Origin: Branchiostoma floridae
Lineage: Eukaryota > Chordata > Leptocardii > Amphioxiformes > Branchiostomatidae
DNA length: 64,000 bases
NCBI RefSeq assembly: GCF_000003815.2
Contig: NC_049984.1
Span: 20,533,498-20,597,497 of the forward strand
Reading direction: 5' to 3'
In this document: positions 1 through 10,249 of the stretch, piece by piece
How the letters are laid out: each line of letters begins with the position of its first letter
Numbering within the stretch: position 1 is the stretch's first letter
The notes under the pieces: model-generated
The model's input: only the letters and a program-made list of their open reading frames with translations
What the model was told of the DNA's origin: nothing
Database searches by the model: none
Program-made: the position numbers and the translations under genes

Positions 1-139
1 ATGTATCAGTTGCCGTACGCAGCATTGCAGGTCCATATGCTTGTGGCGGGGTCACAGTCATTCTCAAGGGCCCCGGTAGCAGAAGTTGGAACAGGATGGT
101 GCGATGTAGTCACGTGTGTGCATGTGACGTAAGACATCT

Positions 140-298
140 GGAGAGCCTCACCAATGCAGAAGGAGGAGCGCGCCGCCCCCGCTGTCCCTCCCAGAACCAT
201 CGATCGCACCGGGCAGGGCTGCGGCCAGCATTATGGCGGAATGTGCAAAATCGGAGACCAACATTGGCGGAGCTGCGATACACACTCCTTGATTGAAT
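140..298 (+). promoter_or_regulatory. Candidate promoter / noncoding first exon of Piezo
   Basis: This is a short GC- and CpG-rich island in otherwise AT-rich DNA. It carries an ATGGCGG motif at 233-239, which resembles a YY1 site, and ends in a good splice donor (AATG then GTAGGT at 299). The reading frame opened by the ATG at 233 closes after 19 codons, so it would be untranslated. It fits as a 5' UTR exon because the first Piezo coding exon has a strong acceptor of its own just before 10104 and therefore needs an upstream exon. Nothing in the sequence links the two directly, and it could equally be the end of a neighbouring gene. Confidence 0.22.
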
Positions 299-300
299 GG

Positions 301-906
301 TAGGTGCCTTTCTTTACCGTTCAAACTGTCTGTAACATTTCGTCTAACCTCTAATTCCTGCTGGTGTTTTGTTTTCCCAACGTGACGCGTGTGTAGCTGT
401 GGTGGTGTTTTCGCTTCCCAGCTTCCGGGGATGAGTGGTTAGTCATGCGTGCAGGAGGCAATCTGCTGCGCTGTGGCGTACCTATAATACTATCCTCAAG
501 AACTGATCAAGAACTGATATTACAGACATTTATGGATAGCCCGGACAACGTCTCTCTCACGATTTTCCCAGGCATGTAACTGAGCAGGACTCCAGGCCGC
601 ACCGTCATCTTCGGTACGAGCCCACGTAACGTACAATATAAGGGATTATAGAAACAGCCAGATACCGATCACGGTTTTTGTGGGTATCGGATTTTACGTT
701 GGACAAACCCATGGCGCGTCAGAGTCAGGGTGTCTCTCACCCGTCTCTATCACCCTGCAGGGCGCCGTGTACAGACGCCAACCCCAGCCGCACTGCGGGG
801 AGCTTTCAGCACATCGCCTGTCAATTATAGAACCAAAGTGATTCTTTGCTGCAAACACGCAAAAATCCCCAGATGTTACGTTAATGATGTGTAACTAATG
901 CCTCGG
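301..906. other. No gene seen
   Basis: Unique-looking sequence with no long open frame, no convincing exon and no recognisable repeat. Confidence 0.5.
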
Positions 907-1560
907 TTACACATAGCCGAATTTAGCTCCCGACTCTCTCCCGACTATGGTTAGGGTGTGTGTGTGTGTGTGTCTGTCTGTGTGTCCAGATTTTTGTAGT
1001 GAGCATAACTCAAGAACCTCTAAATGGATTACAATGATATTTGGTTTGTGGATAGGTGTTGGGAAGACAAAGGTCAAGGTCAATTTTGGGCCCCCTGGTA
1101 TGTGACCTTGGTACTGCAGCAAAAATTCATTTTTTAAAATCTTTTGAACTGGATGTGCTATGGTCTTGATTTTTGGATGGCAGATAGCCTATGACCAAGG
1201 AGGTTAAAGAAACCTCCTTGCTATGACATAAGGGATATGTGGTGTATATTTAGTCCCCCTGCCCTAGCAGGATGTTCTGGAACTGCAGGGGCATTTTTGT
1301 CAAAATTTTCTAAGGACGATAACTGAAGAAGGGAATGGCAAATTTACATGATATTTGGTACGTAGGTAGCTTAGACAGAGATACAGATCATGAAGTGCAA
1401 GTTATGCAAACTGACACCTAATTTGCATATTTAATGAGGAAAATCTGTATTTGCAGTGTTTCCTTTATAGAACTCAAATACATGCAATATATGTAGTTTG
1501 TGGCAGGTGGAACATTATCAGATACCAATTATGCAAATAAGTCCTTGATTTGCATAATTA
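907..1560 (-). repeat. Modular dispersed repeat, first arm
   Basis: A (GT)n tract (954-985) is followed by blocks that recur through the window: a line ending in AACTCAAGAACC, AAGGTCAAGGTCAATTTTGG, GGGCCCCCT, a GTACTGCAGCA block, and AT-rich pieces with TTTGCATAATTAATGCA. The same blocks occur in reverse complement at 2000-2650 and 3163-3330, so 907-3330 is a large imperfect inverted arrangement. Related copies are at 9896-10065, 11303-13229, 21425-21625 and 56545-57080. The small open frames in it come only from the repeat. Confidence 0.7.
1189..1227. mobile_element. 25-bp palindromic insertion with 7-bp target duplication
   Basis: The core 1196-1220 is a perfect 10-bp inverted repeat (CAAGGAGGTT...AACCTCCTTG) with a 5-base loop. 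It is flanked on both sides by the direct repeat CTATGAC (1189-1195 and 1221-1227). The paralogous module in reverse complement near 2510-2550 lacks the hairpin and has only one copy of the flanking heptamer (as TTGTGAC), so it acts as an empty site. A second insertion with the same termini and its own 7-bp duplication is at 15158-15220. Confidence 0.75.
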
Positions 1561-1620
1561 ATGCAAAAGTGCCATAATTCACCGATGTGATGACAATCAA
1601 CATAGTGACCAGCGTAAGTT

Positions 1621-1806
1621 ATTTCTCGGCTGTAGTCGGCTAGCGTTCAGCTGGCGTTCGGATGAGTCGACTGGTGTTCGGCTGTGCCATCCGAATGTTT
1701 TGAAATGTTAAAAAAATTCGGCTCTGAACGGTAGGTCTGGAATGGGTTGGTTGTCGGTCGGCTGGTGTTCAGCACAGTCGGCTAGTGTTCGGCTGGTGTT
1801 CGGGAG
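1621..1806. repeat. Short degenerate tandem repeat
   Basis: Repeated variants of CGGCTGGTGTTCGG in two clusters (1626-1685 and 1745-1806). The low-complexity array has no coding sense that I can see. Confidence 0.6.
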
Positions 1807-1999
1807 TAAGTCAGATGTCAAATTTAATCTTAAAAACGCCATAAACACTGCTGACTTACTCTCAGCTTGTTTCCAACATACCTGTAAGAATTCAGAGGGG
1901 CGAGTAAGAGCGCTTGAACCCCACTGTTACATACCAACGATTCACCCAAAAACCGTAGACAAATCTCTGCTAACTCATTCCCAAGCAAAATGACTATTC

Positions 2000-2650
2000 A
2001 CTCGTTCTCATTGAAATGTCTAAAATGGCATTTTTTTGGTCGAAAAATAGATCGGCTTTATTTTCACTGAAAACTACCTGGTTGGTTAAGAAAATTCCTC
2101 TTTTACCCATACCCAAAAAATTACAACTTATTATTTTCGGTCCCATTGGTAATGCATTACAGGGCATGTAACAAACGTTACCGGTACATTTATTATGCAA
2201 ATTGGGGACGTATTTGCATAATTGATATCTGTTAATGTACCACCAGCCACAAACTACATATATGACAGGTTTTTGAGTCCTACAATGGCAAACACTACAA
2301 ATATAGGTTTCCCTCATTCATTATGCAAATTAAGAGCCAGTTTGCATAATTTTCAGTTGATGATGTACCACTCTGTCTAAGCTACCTACATAACAAATAT
2401 CATCGAAATTTGTCGTTCCCTTGTCCAGCTATCCTCCTAAGAAGATTTTGAGAAAAATGCAGCTGCAGTTCCAGAGCAACCTGCCAGGGGACCCAAACAT
2501 ATACCACATATTCCTTATAATTACGTCACAAGCTATCTGCCACCAAAAAATCAAGACCCTAGCACATCCAGGTCAAAAGATGCATAAAACTGAATTTCTG
2601 CTGCAGTACCAAGGTCACATACCAAGGGGCCCAAAATTGACCTTGACCTT
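2000..2650 (+). repeat. Modular dispersed repeat, second arm
   Basis: Reverse complement of the blocks at 907-1560: the GCAAATTAAGAGCC/TTTGCATAAT pieces, the AGCTATCCTCCTAAG block, the GCTGCAGT block and CCAAGGGGCCCAAAATTGAC. It ends at 2650 where a SINE interrupts it and resumes at 3163 with CCTTCGTCTTTCCAACACC and a CA-rich tract. Confidence 0.7.
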
Positions 2651-3162
2651 GAAGTTGAGTGAAGTCGCGTGGCGCAGCGGCGGCATTTGTGCCTCGTGAC
2701 CTCGCGGGTTCAAATCGACTGCGTGTCACCGATCTTGTGCCCTTGGGAAAGGCACTTTACACCGCTTTCCTCACTATACTCAGGTGAAAATGAGTACCTA
2801 GCTTTGGCTAGGGCCGTCCCTCGGATAGGACGTTAAATGGAGGTCCCGTGTATGGGGAGAGTCACACCCCATGCACGTTAAAGAACCCCCACACGTACGA
2901 TGGTGCGGTGTGAGATGGAGCAAAGCCTTCTGTCTGGAGTTGGTGATTCACTTCAAATCACCCGGACGGGAGACCTGGTGCATCCCCGTCTTGTAATTAG
3001 CCAGCGAAAGGGTATGTCACCCCGTAAGGGGTGGTATAACCCCGCCGTGTGTAAACATGTGCGAACATGTGTGTATGGCGGCTTTGAAGAGGTGACCTTT
3101 GACACCTGTTTCGCCATACCCTCCATTGATATCGTATATGGAGAATCCTAATAAATCATAAA
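2651..3162 (+). mobile_element. tRNA-derived SINE
   Basis: The head resembles a tRNA gene: TGGCGCAGCGG (2679-2689) fits an A box and GGGTTCAAATCG (2707-2718) fits a B box, the internal RNA polymerase III promoter. The body includes TTGGGAAAGGCACTTTACAC, a GGACGTTAAATGGAGGTCCC block and CACGTTAAAGAACCC, and the element ends in an A-rich tail (AATAAATCATAAAA). It interrupts a module of the surrounding repeat exactly between GACCTTGACCTT and CGTCTTTCC, with ACCTT duplicated at 2646-2650 and 3163-3167. It is a retroposed element, not a functional tRNA, and the family name is not certain. Confidence 0.8.
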
Positions 3163-3330
3163 ACCTTCGTCTTTCCAACACCTACCCACATACCAAATAT
3201 CATGGTAATCCATCAAGAGGTTCTTGAGTTATGATGACCACAAATATCCGGAAACACAAACACACAGAAAGACACACAGACAAACACACCCAAAACTATA
3301 TCTCCATTTTTCATGGATATAATCATGGAG
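3163..3330 (+). repeat. Modular repeat resumed after the SINE
   Basis: Continues the module cut at 2650: a GTCTTTCCAACACC block, the ATGGTAATCCATC block, a GAGGTTCTTGAGTTATG block and a CACAGA-rich tract, then a TCTCCATTTTTCATGGA hairpin-like end. Confidence 0.65.
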
Positions 3331-3705
3331 ATGATGATAAATGAAACTATTATGGTGTAAATCGTGCATGGTCCATGTAAAATAAACTCCTGAACGGAAA
3401 ATCCCCAAACACCACCACTCTCGTTTATCATTAGTCAAAACGCAACAATTTTCACACACCTGACACTGGTACAACACGATGTTGAACATGTAAATTTACG
3501 TTCTAAGTTATGGGACCCTCCGTTAAATGTGTTATTCACATTGAAAAGTTGCAATGGATATTGCACAATTTTTATGGCCCATGGTGCCTGAGTTGAATTT
3601 ACGTGATGTTCTTACTTACTTTACTTTACTTTATCCTTCCGCTTATGCCTGGGGGGGCGTCGCGGGGAGATGTAAACATCTGTCTTGAGCCAGGTGTGTC
3701 GCCTC

Positions 3706-5271
3706 CTAGAGAGTCAGGCCATGTGCACGGACAGTCTCTGCCACTCCCTCTATCCACCTGCGGCGTGGTCTTCCTCTGGCCCTGACACCTGAGTGTCTGG
3801 TGGTGTAGGCTCTTAACGCTGGCTGGGTGGTTGGCATTCTTGTCAGGTGACCAAACCACTGAACTCTTTGCTTGGCTATGAACTGCAAGACAGGTTTGGT
3901 TCCAAGCATCTCTCTAACCACTTCATTTCTCAACCTGTCCCTCCTTGTCTTACCAGCTGTTCTCCTCAGGACCCTCATCTCACAGCTTGTGAGTTTTCTT
4001 TCCTGTGCTTTGTTCAGGGTCCAGGTTTGACACTGATATGTGAGTGTTGGAACAAAGATGGCGTTGATGAGTCTGGCCTTGGTCTCCATGGGGATACTTG
4101 GGTGCCTTAGCAGAGGTGCTAGCTGGTAGCTGACAGAGTTTGCTTTCTGTATTCTTGTCTCTATCTCTCTGTCTAATTTCCCATCCTCTGTAAAGATGCT
4201 CCCCAGGTATTTGAACTCCGTGGCCTGTTTGAGGAGTTGTCCATTCACTGTGATCTCTAGTTTCTCTGGGGAGCGGCCAACTGACATGGATTCTGTCTTT
4301 CCGATGCTGATCTTCATGTAGTGACGATCGCATGCACTGTTGAGCTTGTCTGTGTGGTGCTGGAGTTCCTCCTTACTCTCGTTCAGGATGCCTTGATCAT
4401 CAGCAAAAAGCAGTTCGTTCAAGGCCTCAGGATCTGGGTTGGCTTCCTTTGTGATGTTATCCATGTACACTATGAACAGTAAAGGTGACAGTACACATCC
4501 TTGTCTCACTCCGGACCTTATCTGGAACCAGCTAGAAAGACCATTTGGAGTTTGTACTGCGCTCTTGCTGTTGTGATAAAGTGCTCTTATGTTCTCTAGA
4601 AGTTGTCCCTTAACACCATACTGTTCTAAAATCTGCCAGAGTCGGTTCCTGTTTACCTGGTCAAAAGCTTTTTCCTGGTCGACAAAGACGAGGCGCAGGT
4701 GTATTTTTGCGAATATTTTCCCCGTGTGACTGATGAGGGAGATGCCTCGGTATGTGCTGCATTCTTTCTTGTTCCCTTTCTTTTTCCATATAGGAATGAC
4801 AACTGATTTCCTCCAGTCCTCTGGCACACACTGTTCCGCCCATACTTTCTGGAAGATAATAGTGAGCCACCTGATGCCAGTCTCGCCACATGCTGTAATG
4901 GCTTCTACAGGGATCCCGTCGACCCCTGCAGCTTTGTTCTTTGGGCTGGTCTTCACTGCTCTCCGCACTTCTTCCTCTAGTATGTTGGGTTCTGTGTGCT
5001 CTGGGTAGCTGGGGTTGAACTGGATGTGACTGCTGTTCTCGTCAACCGGGTTGAGGAGATCTCTGAAGTATTGTTCCCAACGCAGTTTGATCTTGTCCTC
5101 CTCATATATAGGGTTCCCATCCTGGTCGTTTATCACAGGAGTTGGGTTGTAAGGTTCGTCCCTGAGTTGCATGGCTCTGACACTCCTGTAGAACTCTCGT
5201 GGTGACCGTTTGCAGAGTTCACTCAGTTCAAGTCCGTAGGTCTTCCATGAGGCGTCCTTTGCATGTTTCAC
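3706..5271 (-). pseudogene. LINE reverse transcriptase, internally deleted
   Basis: The 521-codon open frame has RT landmarks in order: NKAAGVDGIPVEAI (fingers), STYRGISLISHTGKIFAK, VFVDQEKAFD (palm motif A, catalytic Asp), SGVRQGCVLSPLLFIVYMDN, and FADD (motif C catalytic Asp pair). The C-terminal part has RVQWFGHLTRM and a GRPRRRWIEGV motif common to this LINE type. About 50 residues usually found between KIFAK-like and VFVDQ-like segments are missing: the frame runs from KIFAKIHLR straight to LVFVDQ. That removes the FRPGRG-type region and would inactivate the enzyme. Confidence 0.85.
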
Positions 5272-5283
5272 CTCTCTCTTACT

Positions 5284-5664
5284 CTATCTTCTGGCTAGTC
5301 TGTAGTTCACATAGTCCTCTTGTGTCTGTGATTTCACCCATACTTTGTAGAGTCTCTTCTTCTCCCGTACAGCCTCTTTCACTTCGTCATTCCACCACTT
5401 GGTGGCTTTTCTCTGACCTCTTCCGTTTTTCTTCTTCCCACATGTGCTCTTGAGGCAGTCAAGAAGAGTGTCTCTGAAGATGCTCCATGTTTCTTCTGCG
5501 CTCTTGTCCCATGTGTCTTCTTGCTCTAGTCTCTCTGTAACTCTCTGTTTTATTTCTTCTTGTATGTCCATGTTCTTCCTGAGTTTGTGTATGTTGATTT
5601 GTGGCTCGTGTGGCAGCTTTCGTTTGTGGCTCTCGTTTCCCTTCCCTCTCATATACATAAGCAC
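5284..5664 (-). pseudogene. LINE linker between endonuclease and RT (broken frame)
   Basis: A 126-codon frame rich in Lys and Glu, with a KWWNDEVKEAVREKKRLYK motif typical of the segment between endonuclease and RT in RTE/CR1-type proteins. It is cut from the RT frame by a stop and frameshift near 5275 and from the endonuclease frame near 5680, so it is a remnant. Confidence 0.75.
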
Positions 5665-5692
5665 TGGTCTGTGGTCTGTGTCCAGCCCAGCA

Positions 5693-5944
5693 TCACCTGG
5701 ATGCCCTGGTGAGGATGAAGTCTATCTGGGATGAGACTGTCATGTCACTCCACCGGTACCAGGTCTGGGTGTGGCTGGGGCGATGTTGAAAGAATGTATT
5801 GGAGATGACCAGGTCGTACTCTGCACACAGGCTCAGGAGTTGGTGTCCATTATAGTTGCACTCTGTGCTTCTGTCACTGTGGGGGCCAAGGTATGCTGTC
5901 CATGGGTCTCCTTCCCACTCTTCCGTTGAAGTCTCCCATGACAA
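5693..5944 (-). pseudogene. LINE endonuclease, C-terminal part (frameshifted)
   Basis: The translation includes LVISNTFFQHRPSHTQTW and SSQIDFILTR, the last strand and QID-type block of APE endonucleases. It is displaced by a frameshift from the N-terminal part (5833-6429), with which it overlaps. Confidence 0.75.
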
Positions 5945-6429
5945 CCAATTTCCTCCTCGTCAGCCACTAGAGAGATATTGTCAGAGAGTTGTTCGAAGAA
6001 CCGGTCCTTCTCCTCCTCTGTATAGGGTGCATATACTTGGAAGTAATTAGTTGTGCTGTCCTTATCCCTGATCGTGATCTTGATGATCCTTTCTGAGATG
6101 TAGACTGTGTCAGAGAGTTTCTTTGCTCTGTCTGGGTGTAGGATGAAACCTACTCCGTGGGTTGCCCTTTGGTTCTGCTCCACTCCACTCCACACTAGGA
6201 CGAAGTTGGAGTGGATTTCTTTACATCCTTTCCCCTTCCTTCTGCAGTCAGATATACCCATAACTGGGATGTTTCGCCTTTCCATAAACTCAACAATCTC
6301 AGGTTCCTTATCCCCGAGACCACAAACATTCCATGTTCCTATCTTCGTCAAAGCCTGTCCGTTCCGGGTCTTTCCATTTTGATCCGTCCGTTTACATCTC
6401 CTTTTGTTTCTACGAGCAATATTATCCAC
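5833..6429 (-). pseudogene. LINE endonuclease, N-terminal part
   Basis: The frame contains IGTWNVCGLGDK, MGISDCRRKGKG and a YFQVYAPYTEEEKD block, matching the start of an APE-like endonuclease. The expected Glu of the catalytic SET/SEC-type motif appears as SDC, a likely inactivating change. After about residue 165 the frame loses register (EEEIGCHGRL), where GDFN-like sequence would be expected. Confidence 0.75.
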
Positions 6430-6659
6430 TGCCGGCTTGCTGGGCCTGTCGCAGCTTCACCAGAGCCCCGTTAGCCAGATGGGTTGGTGTGCTGATGTTG
6501 TGGGCTGTCCAGACTCCATCTGTTGCCATCTCCCACGACGAGGACGAGGGGTTGGACTTTGGGAGACTTGGACTTTGGGGGACTTGGACTTTGCGTGATG
6601 TTCTACTGAGGCAAATTCGGCGGTCCAACCTCATTCATCACTACCGCGCTACTGCAGGC

Positions 6660-6989
6660 GATGGTGGGGTAGACACAAAAATTTTAGCGTGGTTTTTTTG
6701 TTTACCACTTTCGTAATATTTTGCAGCAAGTGTTTGAATATGTGTGGTTATAGGTAAAGCACTACGAGGAGAAAGACTCAAGTGACCCCTATAATTGGTC
6801 ACCTTAGAACAATTTTTCACTGCCAACTTCTCCACTATTACATTCTGGTGCACAGCCAAAGATGGAGGCAAGAAATAAATTACCATGCACCTTTTTAACA
6901 GACAAACTACTGTGTCTTCAAATGGGTTAAATATTTAATTCTGCCCAGGCATTTTAGAACAATAATCATTTTCCATAATTAGACCATAA
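6660..6989. other. No gene seen
   Basis: Intergenic-looking sequence upstream of the LINE 5' end, with no open frame or repeat that I can support. Confidence 0.4.
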
Positions 6990-7310
6990 ACTGGTAACCT
7001 TATGTTACCGGTCAAGGAAAATAACGAGCGAAGTAAAGTCTATAGTCATTTAACAGTTTTACAGGCAGTTAGCCTTGTAGGATTTTAAAATGCCAGTGGA
7101 AGTCGAATACTCCACGAAACAGATTTCTTTGTTGCGATATGGACCATTGTTTTGAGTATTGTCCACTTCGGGTCCGGACCTGGACCTGATCCAAAGGACC
7201 TGAACCGGACCTGAACCTGAATTTTCTGTACTGGTAATCAGTTCTGCTGAGGACAGTTCGGTCTCAGGTTTGGGATATTTCAGCCCCGGGTCCAGGCCCC
7301 CTTAGTTATT
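6990..7310 (-). mobile_element. Degenerate relative of the hAT MITE at 57784
   Basis: Shares a long block in reverse complement with the intact MITE at 57784-58198: GTCGAATACTCCAC, CAGATTTCTTTGTTG, ATGGACCATTGTTTTGAG and several GGACCTGAACC pieces. The termini are not clear and no target duplication was found. Confidence 0.6.
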
Positions 7311-7790
7311 AAACATGGCATATCTAAGGCCTTCTCAAAACCCAACATGGAACGCGAAAGATAATGACATTTCAACATTGCTGTATCAATCACGCAACAC
7401 TTTAATGTGGGTGTCAATATGAAGCAAGCCAAGCATTATCTTCTCCATACCAGAAAAAGCAGTGCAATGCATGGCAATATATCCACAGGGGTTGCTCCCA
7501 GTCTTGTGAACTATGAGTATGACAGACAAATGTTATGACCTGTGTCAGGGCCTAGGAAACTTTTTTGACCCGACCCTCCCCCCTCACTAAATACCGTACA
7601 GTCCCTATTGGCTATTCTACTCTTTTCATATCAAACATGAAGATATGTCAAAATGGTGGAATGGCCATAACGAGTCTCTCCCTAACTCGCGATCTATGTT
7701 GATAAACTGCCGTAATACCACCGGGTGCTATGATACTGCCTCGGTGGCATATCAACTCATTTGAACCCAGAACGTCTTAGTTATGTAATT
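7311..7790. other. No gene seen
   Basis: No exon, repeat or long frame that I can support. Confidence 0.4.
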
Positions 7791-7794
7791 ATAC

Positions 7795-8012
7795 ACACAG
7801 CTGCTTCACACACTGCTCCTTCAAACACAGCTCCTTGACAAACAGCTCCTTCACACACTGCCCCTTCACACACAGCTTCTTCACTAAGCACAGATTTTGT
7901 ACCATTGGGCTTTTGTAGATCTGAGAAACCTGATTTAATAGCCAGCCCAGGTAGCCAGCCCAGATAGATAGCCCAGGTAGCCAGCCCAGATAGACAGCCC
8001 AGGTAGACAGCC
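7795..8012. repeat. Two adjacent short minisatellites
   Basis: 7795-7885 repeats a CACACAGCTCCTTCA-like unit of about 15 bp. 7938-8012 repeats GCCAGCCCAGGTA/GCCAGCCCAGATA units of about 11-13 bp. A 78-codon - strand frame runs through both, but it reflects the repeats and not a recognisable protein. Confidence 0.75.
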
Positions 8013-8915
8013 CAGCCTTCTCCATAAATCAGGCATAGAAATATTCATTATCATAGGAGATAATATATATATTGTTATCATTGTGCAAACACACCATCAA
8101 CTTCCTCACAACTGTTTTTAGGCTAGCCAAGCATTAAAGGTTTCATGGTTCAGCTTACCGTACATTTTGCTACCCAAGTATAAACACATTTGGCAGCATA
8201 CCAAATGGACATACTTCCATGAAGAAAAATGCAATATTTTGCAATTATTACATAATGGCTCCTAAAATGAAACTAGGCTCCATTCAAATAAAACACAATT
8301 CATTCATTTACACTCATTAGAACATCTGCCAAGAAGTCATTGTAATTACAGTCAAAAAAGAGATAAAGAATAACATATTAAATGGCTTCCAGAAGTGTGA
8401 CTTAGGTTTTGGGTCATTACAACTTGAGAAGGATCAGAGGACTGATCGAAAGCTTGTTGGCAAGCGCTTTATTTTGTGTGCGGATATAAAGTGTTAAGAT
8501 TGTAACATAATGTTTACTACCGTCACAGATGAGCTTACATTCAAATAACATTGGCTTGAAAAAGTAAAATACATGTATTCCTATGAGGATGAACTGAACT
8601 GAACTGATTCCTAAGAGCAAGGACTAGAGCTCATCATACATGTACATTCAAATTGTCTCATCACCATGTCCCAAGTCTCTTCTGTCTTCTTTGCTATTTG
8701 TGAAGAGGACAGAAGAGACTCGGGAGCTGTAATACAGCTGGATACCAGGCTTCCAATTTGCATATTTTAGGTATGATGTTAAAGCACAAGTGAAATATGG
8801 TACAAATATGAAATAACTGCCATTAGCCATAAGATATTATGGGCATTTCTAATTAGAATTTTGCATGATCTACATGTGCATGTTTGTTGGAAAGGCTCTC
8901 CTAGCACAGAAGACT
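8013..8915. other. No gene seen
   Basis: AT-rich sequence. A short inverted pair of GAAGAGACTTGGGAC-like sequence lies near 8668-8725. No exon or family was recognised. Confidence 0.4.
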
Positions 8916-8917
8916 TA

Positions 8918-9880
8918 CCTTTAAGAGGGCCCCAATGGGGGGGTCCCGACAACGCTCTACGCTCAATTCTGGTGGCCAGCTACGTACATGTATTATGCTG
9001 AATTCACGAAGCCACTCTACGCTCTACGCTAAATTCGAAAGCTTCCCCACACATTATGCAGAACTCATCACCGAGCGACTGAGCGTTTGTGTGAAAACTG
9101 GTATTTACGATACATAGAAGTGACAAAAGTTGAGTTTAAAGTATTAATGGTAACCGGCGGCAGAGGCGGCGGAAGCAAATTTCTAACGCGGGAGCGCAAT
9201 ATCGCTGACCGAATTTTTATCATCTTGAGCGCCGAAGGCGCGACAATCCTTGGGGGCCCCAGGGCATGCTCCCCGAGAAAAGTTTGAAATCTTGACCCTC
9301 TGAAACGTCATTTCCTGCATTTGAAGGGTAACTTTTTCTAGCAGACTAGGCAATACGCAATGCCGCCAAAACTGTTACTCAATCAAAAATAAGCAACTGG
9401 ATATATGATTTTGCTGGAGTAACTGTTTTTGGCATATCTTATTACCTGGATGTCTAACCTTCATGGACGAATCTATAATGCAATTACTATTGAAAATACA
9501 GTTTAAGTTTTTGAGGGCGACGCCCCCACCATATTTTCACCATGTCGCCATGAGCGCAGATGGTGCGGGGCGTCGCAAAGGAGTTCCACGGAAATCTTGA
9601 AATCCCGACCCTCTGAAACGCAATTTCCTGCATTTTGAAGGGACTATGGTTAGGGCAGGTTTGATTCTGCTATACGCACAATTCATCCATTACGTTTTTC
9701 GGTAAATTCCGGGGAGCTACTACGCATTACGTAGAATTAAAAGAGTCAATTACGCTCTACGCAAACTGCACTGATTACGCTCTATGTTGAATTAAGCAAT
9801 CCGTCTACGCTCTACGTAAAATCAAAACGGCCGATTTACGCTCTACGCAAAAGGGCATTAGGGCCCCCCTTTACCAAAAA
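8918..9880. mobile_element. Inverted-terminal repeat element rich in TACGCTCTACGC motifs
   Basis: The ends are loosely inverted: AGAGGGCCCCAATGGGG near 8925 and GCATTAGGGCCCCCCTTT near 9855. Both flanks carry many CGCTCTACGC repeats (8952-9030 and 9740-9850). The middle has two copies of a dispersed block (GACCCTCTGAAACG...ATTTCCTGCATTT at about 9292-9330 and 9600-9640) that also occurs at 38325 and 40890-41330. No transposase is present and no target duplication was identified. Confidence 0.55.
9345..9475 (+). mobile_element. Short copy of the Penelope-like element tail
   Basis: Contains GAGTAACTGTTTTTGGCATA, then CTTATTACCTGGATGTC and TAACCTTCATGGACG. This is the same asymmetric tail found at 17785-17836, preceded by the shared GCAACTGGATATATGATTTTG block. 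The ribozyme-like portion is absent here. Confidence 0.6.
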
Positions 9881-9895
9881 GGTTATTTTGGGTAG

Positions 9896-10065
9896 CGTTT
9901 GTGTGTGTGTGTGTGTTTGTGTGTGTGTAGAAGACCAGCATAATTCAAGAATGCCTGGATGGATTGAATTGATATTCAGTATGTGGCTAGGTCTGTGGTG
10001 TGACCTGGAAACGATTAGATTTTAGGCCCCCTAGTGGCTTGTTAGGTACTGCATGCTTCCTATGT
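9896..10065 (-). repeat. Modular dispersed repeat
   Basis: A (GT)n tract followed by the TTCAAGAATGCCTGGATGGATTG block, a GGTGTGACCTGGAAACG block and GGCCCCCTAGTGGC, matching the end modules of the family at 12180-12330. Confidence 0.65.
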
Positions 10066-10103
10066 GCTGACCATGTGTTGTTAATTCTATTGTTCCCCTA
10101 CAG

Positions 10104-10179
10104 ACTTGAAATCTTGTGGAGAGCATGACAAACACAAAACTTACAAGAAGGGCTGGGGAAAACAACAAGAAGTGAGGCC
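10104..10179 (+). other. Piezo: Piezo 5' UTR in the first coding exon
   Basis: The strong acceptor TTGTTCCCCTACAG ends at 10103, so this exon is spliced to something upstream and the 76 nt before the ATG are untranslated. The transcription start is not visible. The CpG-rich segment at 140-298 is a candidate source. Confidence 0.6.
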
Positions 10180-10249
10180 ATGGCAGACGGCAGGACGTTT
10201 GTTTGTGGTTTGGTTTTTCGCTTGATTCTTCCCATCTTCCTGTTGGCAG
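10180..10249 (+). CDS. Piezo: Piezo coding exon 1 (residues 1-23, phase 1 end)
   Basis: Piezo proteins are very large trimeric mechanosensitive cation channels of the plasma membrane. This exon begins at ATG in a good context (G at -3 and G at +4: GGCCATGG) and encodes MADGRTFVCGLVFRLILP and the rest of the first hydrophobic segment. It ends after one base of codon 24 at the donor CAG/GTAAGA. The continuation in exon 2 gives LLACVFRFNGLSLVY, aligning with the LRFSGLSLVY block near the N-terminus of vertebrate Piezo. The short exon gives little evidence alone; the match across the splice is what supports it. Confidence 0.85.

Larger units (their letters stand above)
3611..6650 (-). mobile_element. 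Dead RTE-like LINE (APE-type non-LTR retrotransposon)
   Basis: The element reads right to left: an APE endonuclease region (6429-5693), a linker (5664-5284), then a reverse transcriptase region (5271-3706). On the - strand the 3' end is a short tandem AAAGTAAAGTAAGTAAG tail (about 3611-3630), typical of RTE elements rather than a plain poly(A). The body is split by frameshifts into four open frames and has an internal deletion in the polymerase, so it cannot move on its own. The RTE assignment rests on the GTWNVCGL endonuclease start, YRGISLISHTGKIFAK and the tail. Another APE LINE clade is possible. Confidence 0.8.

Noticed and set aside
2668-2740. A functional tRNA gene
   Set aside because: A and B boxes are present but the segment is the head of a 512-bp SINE with a target duplication, and I could not fold a proper cloverleaf.
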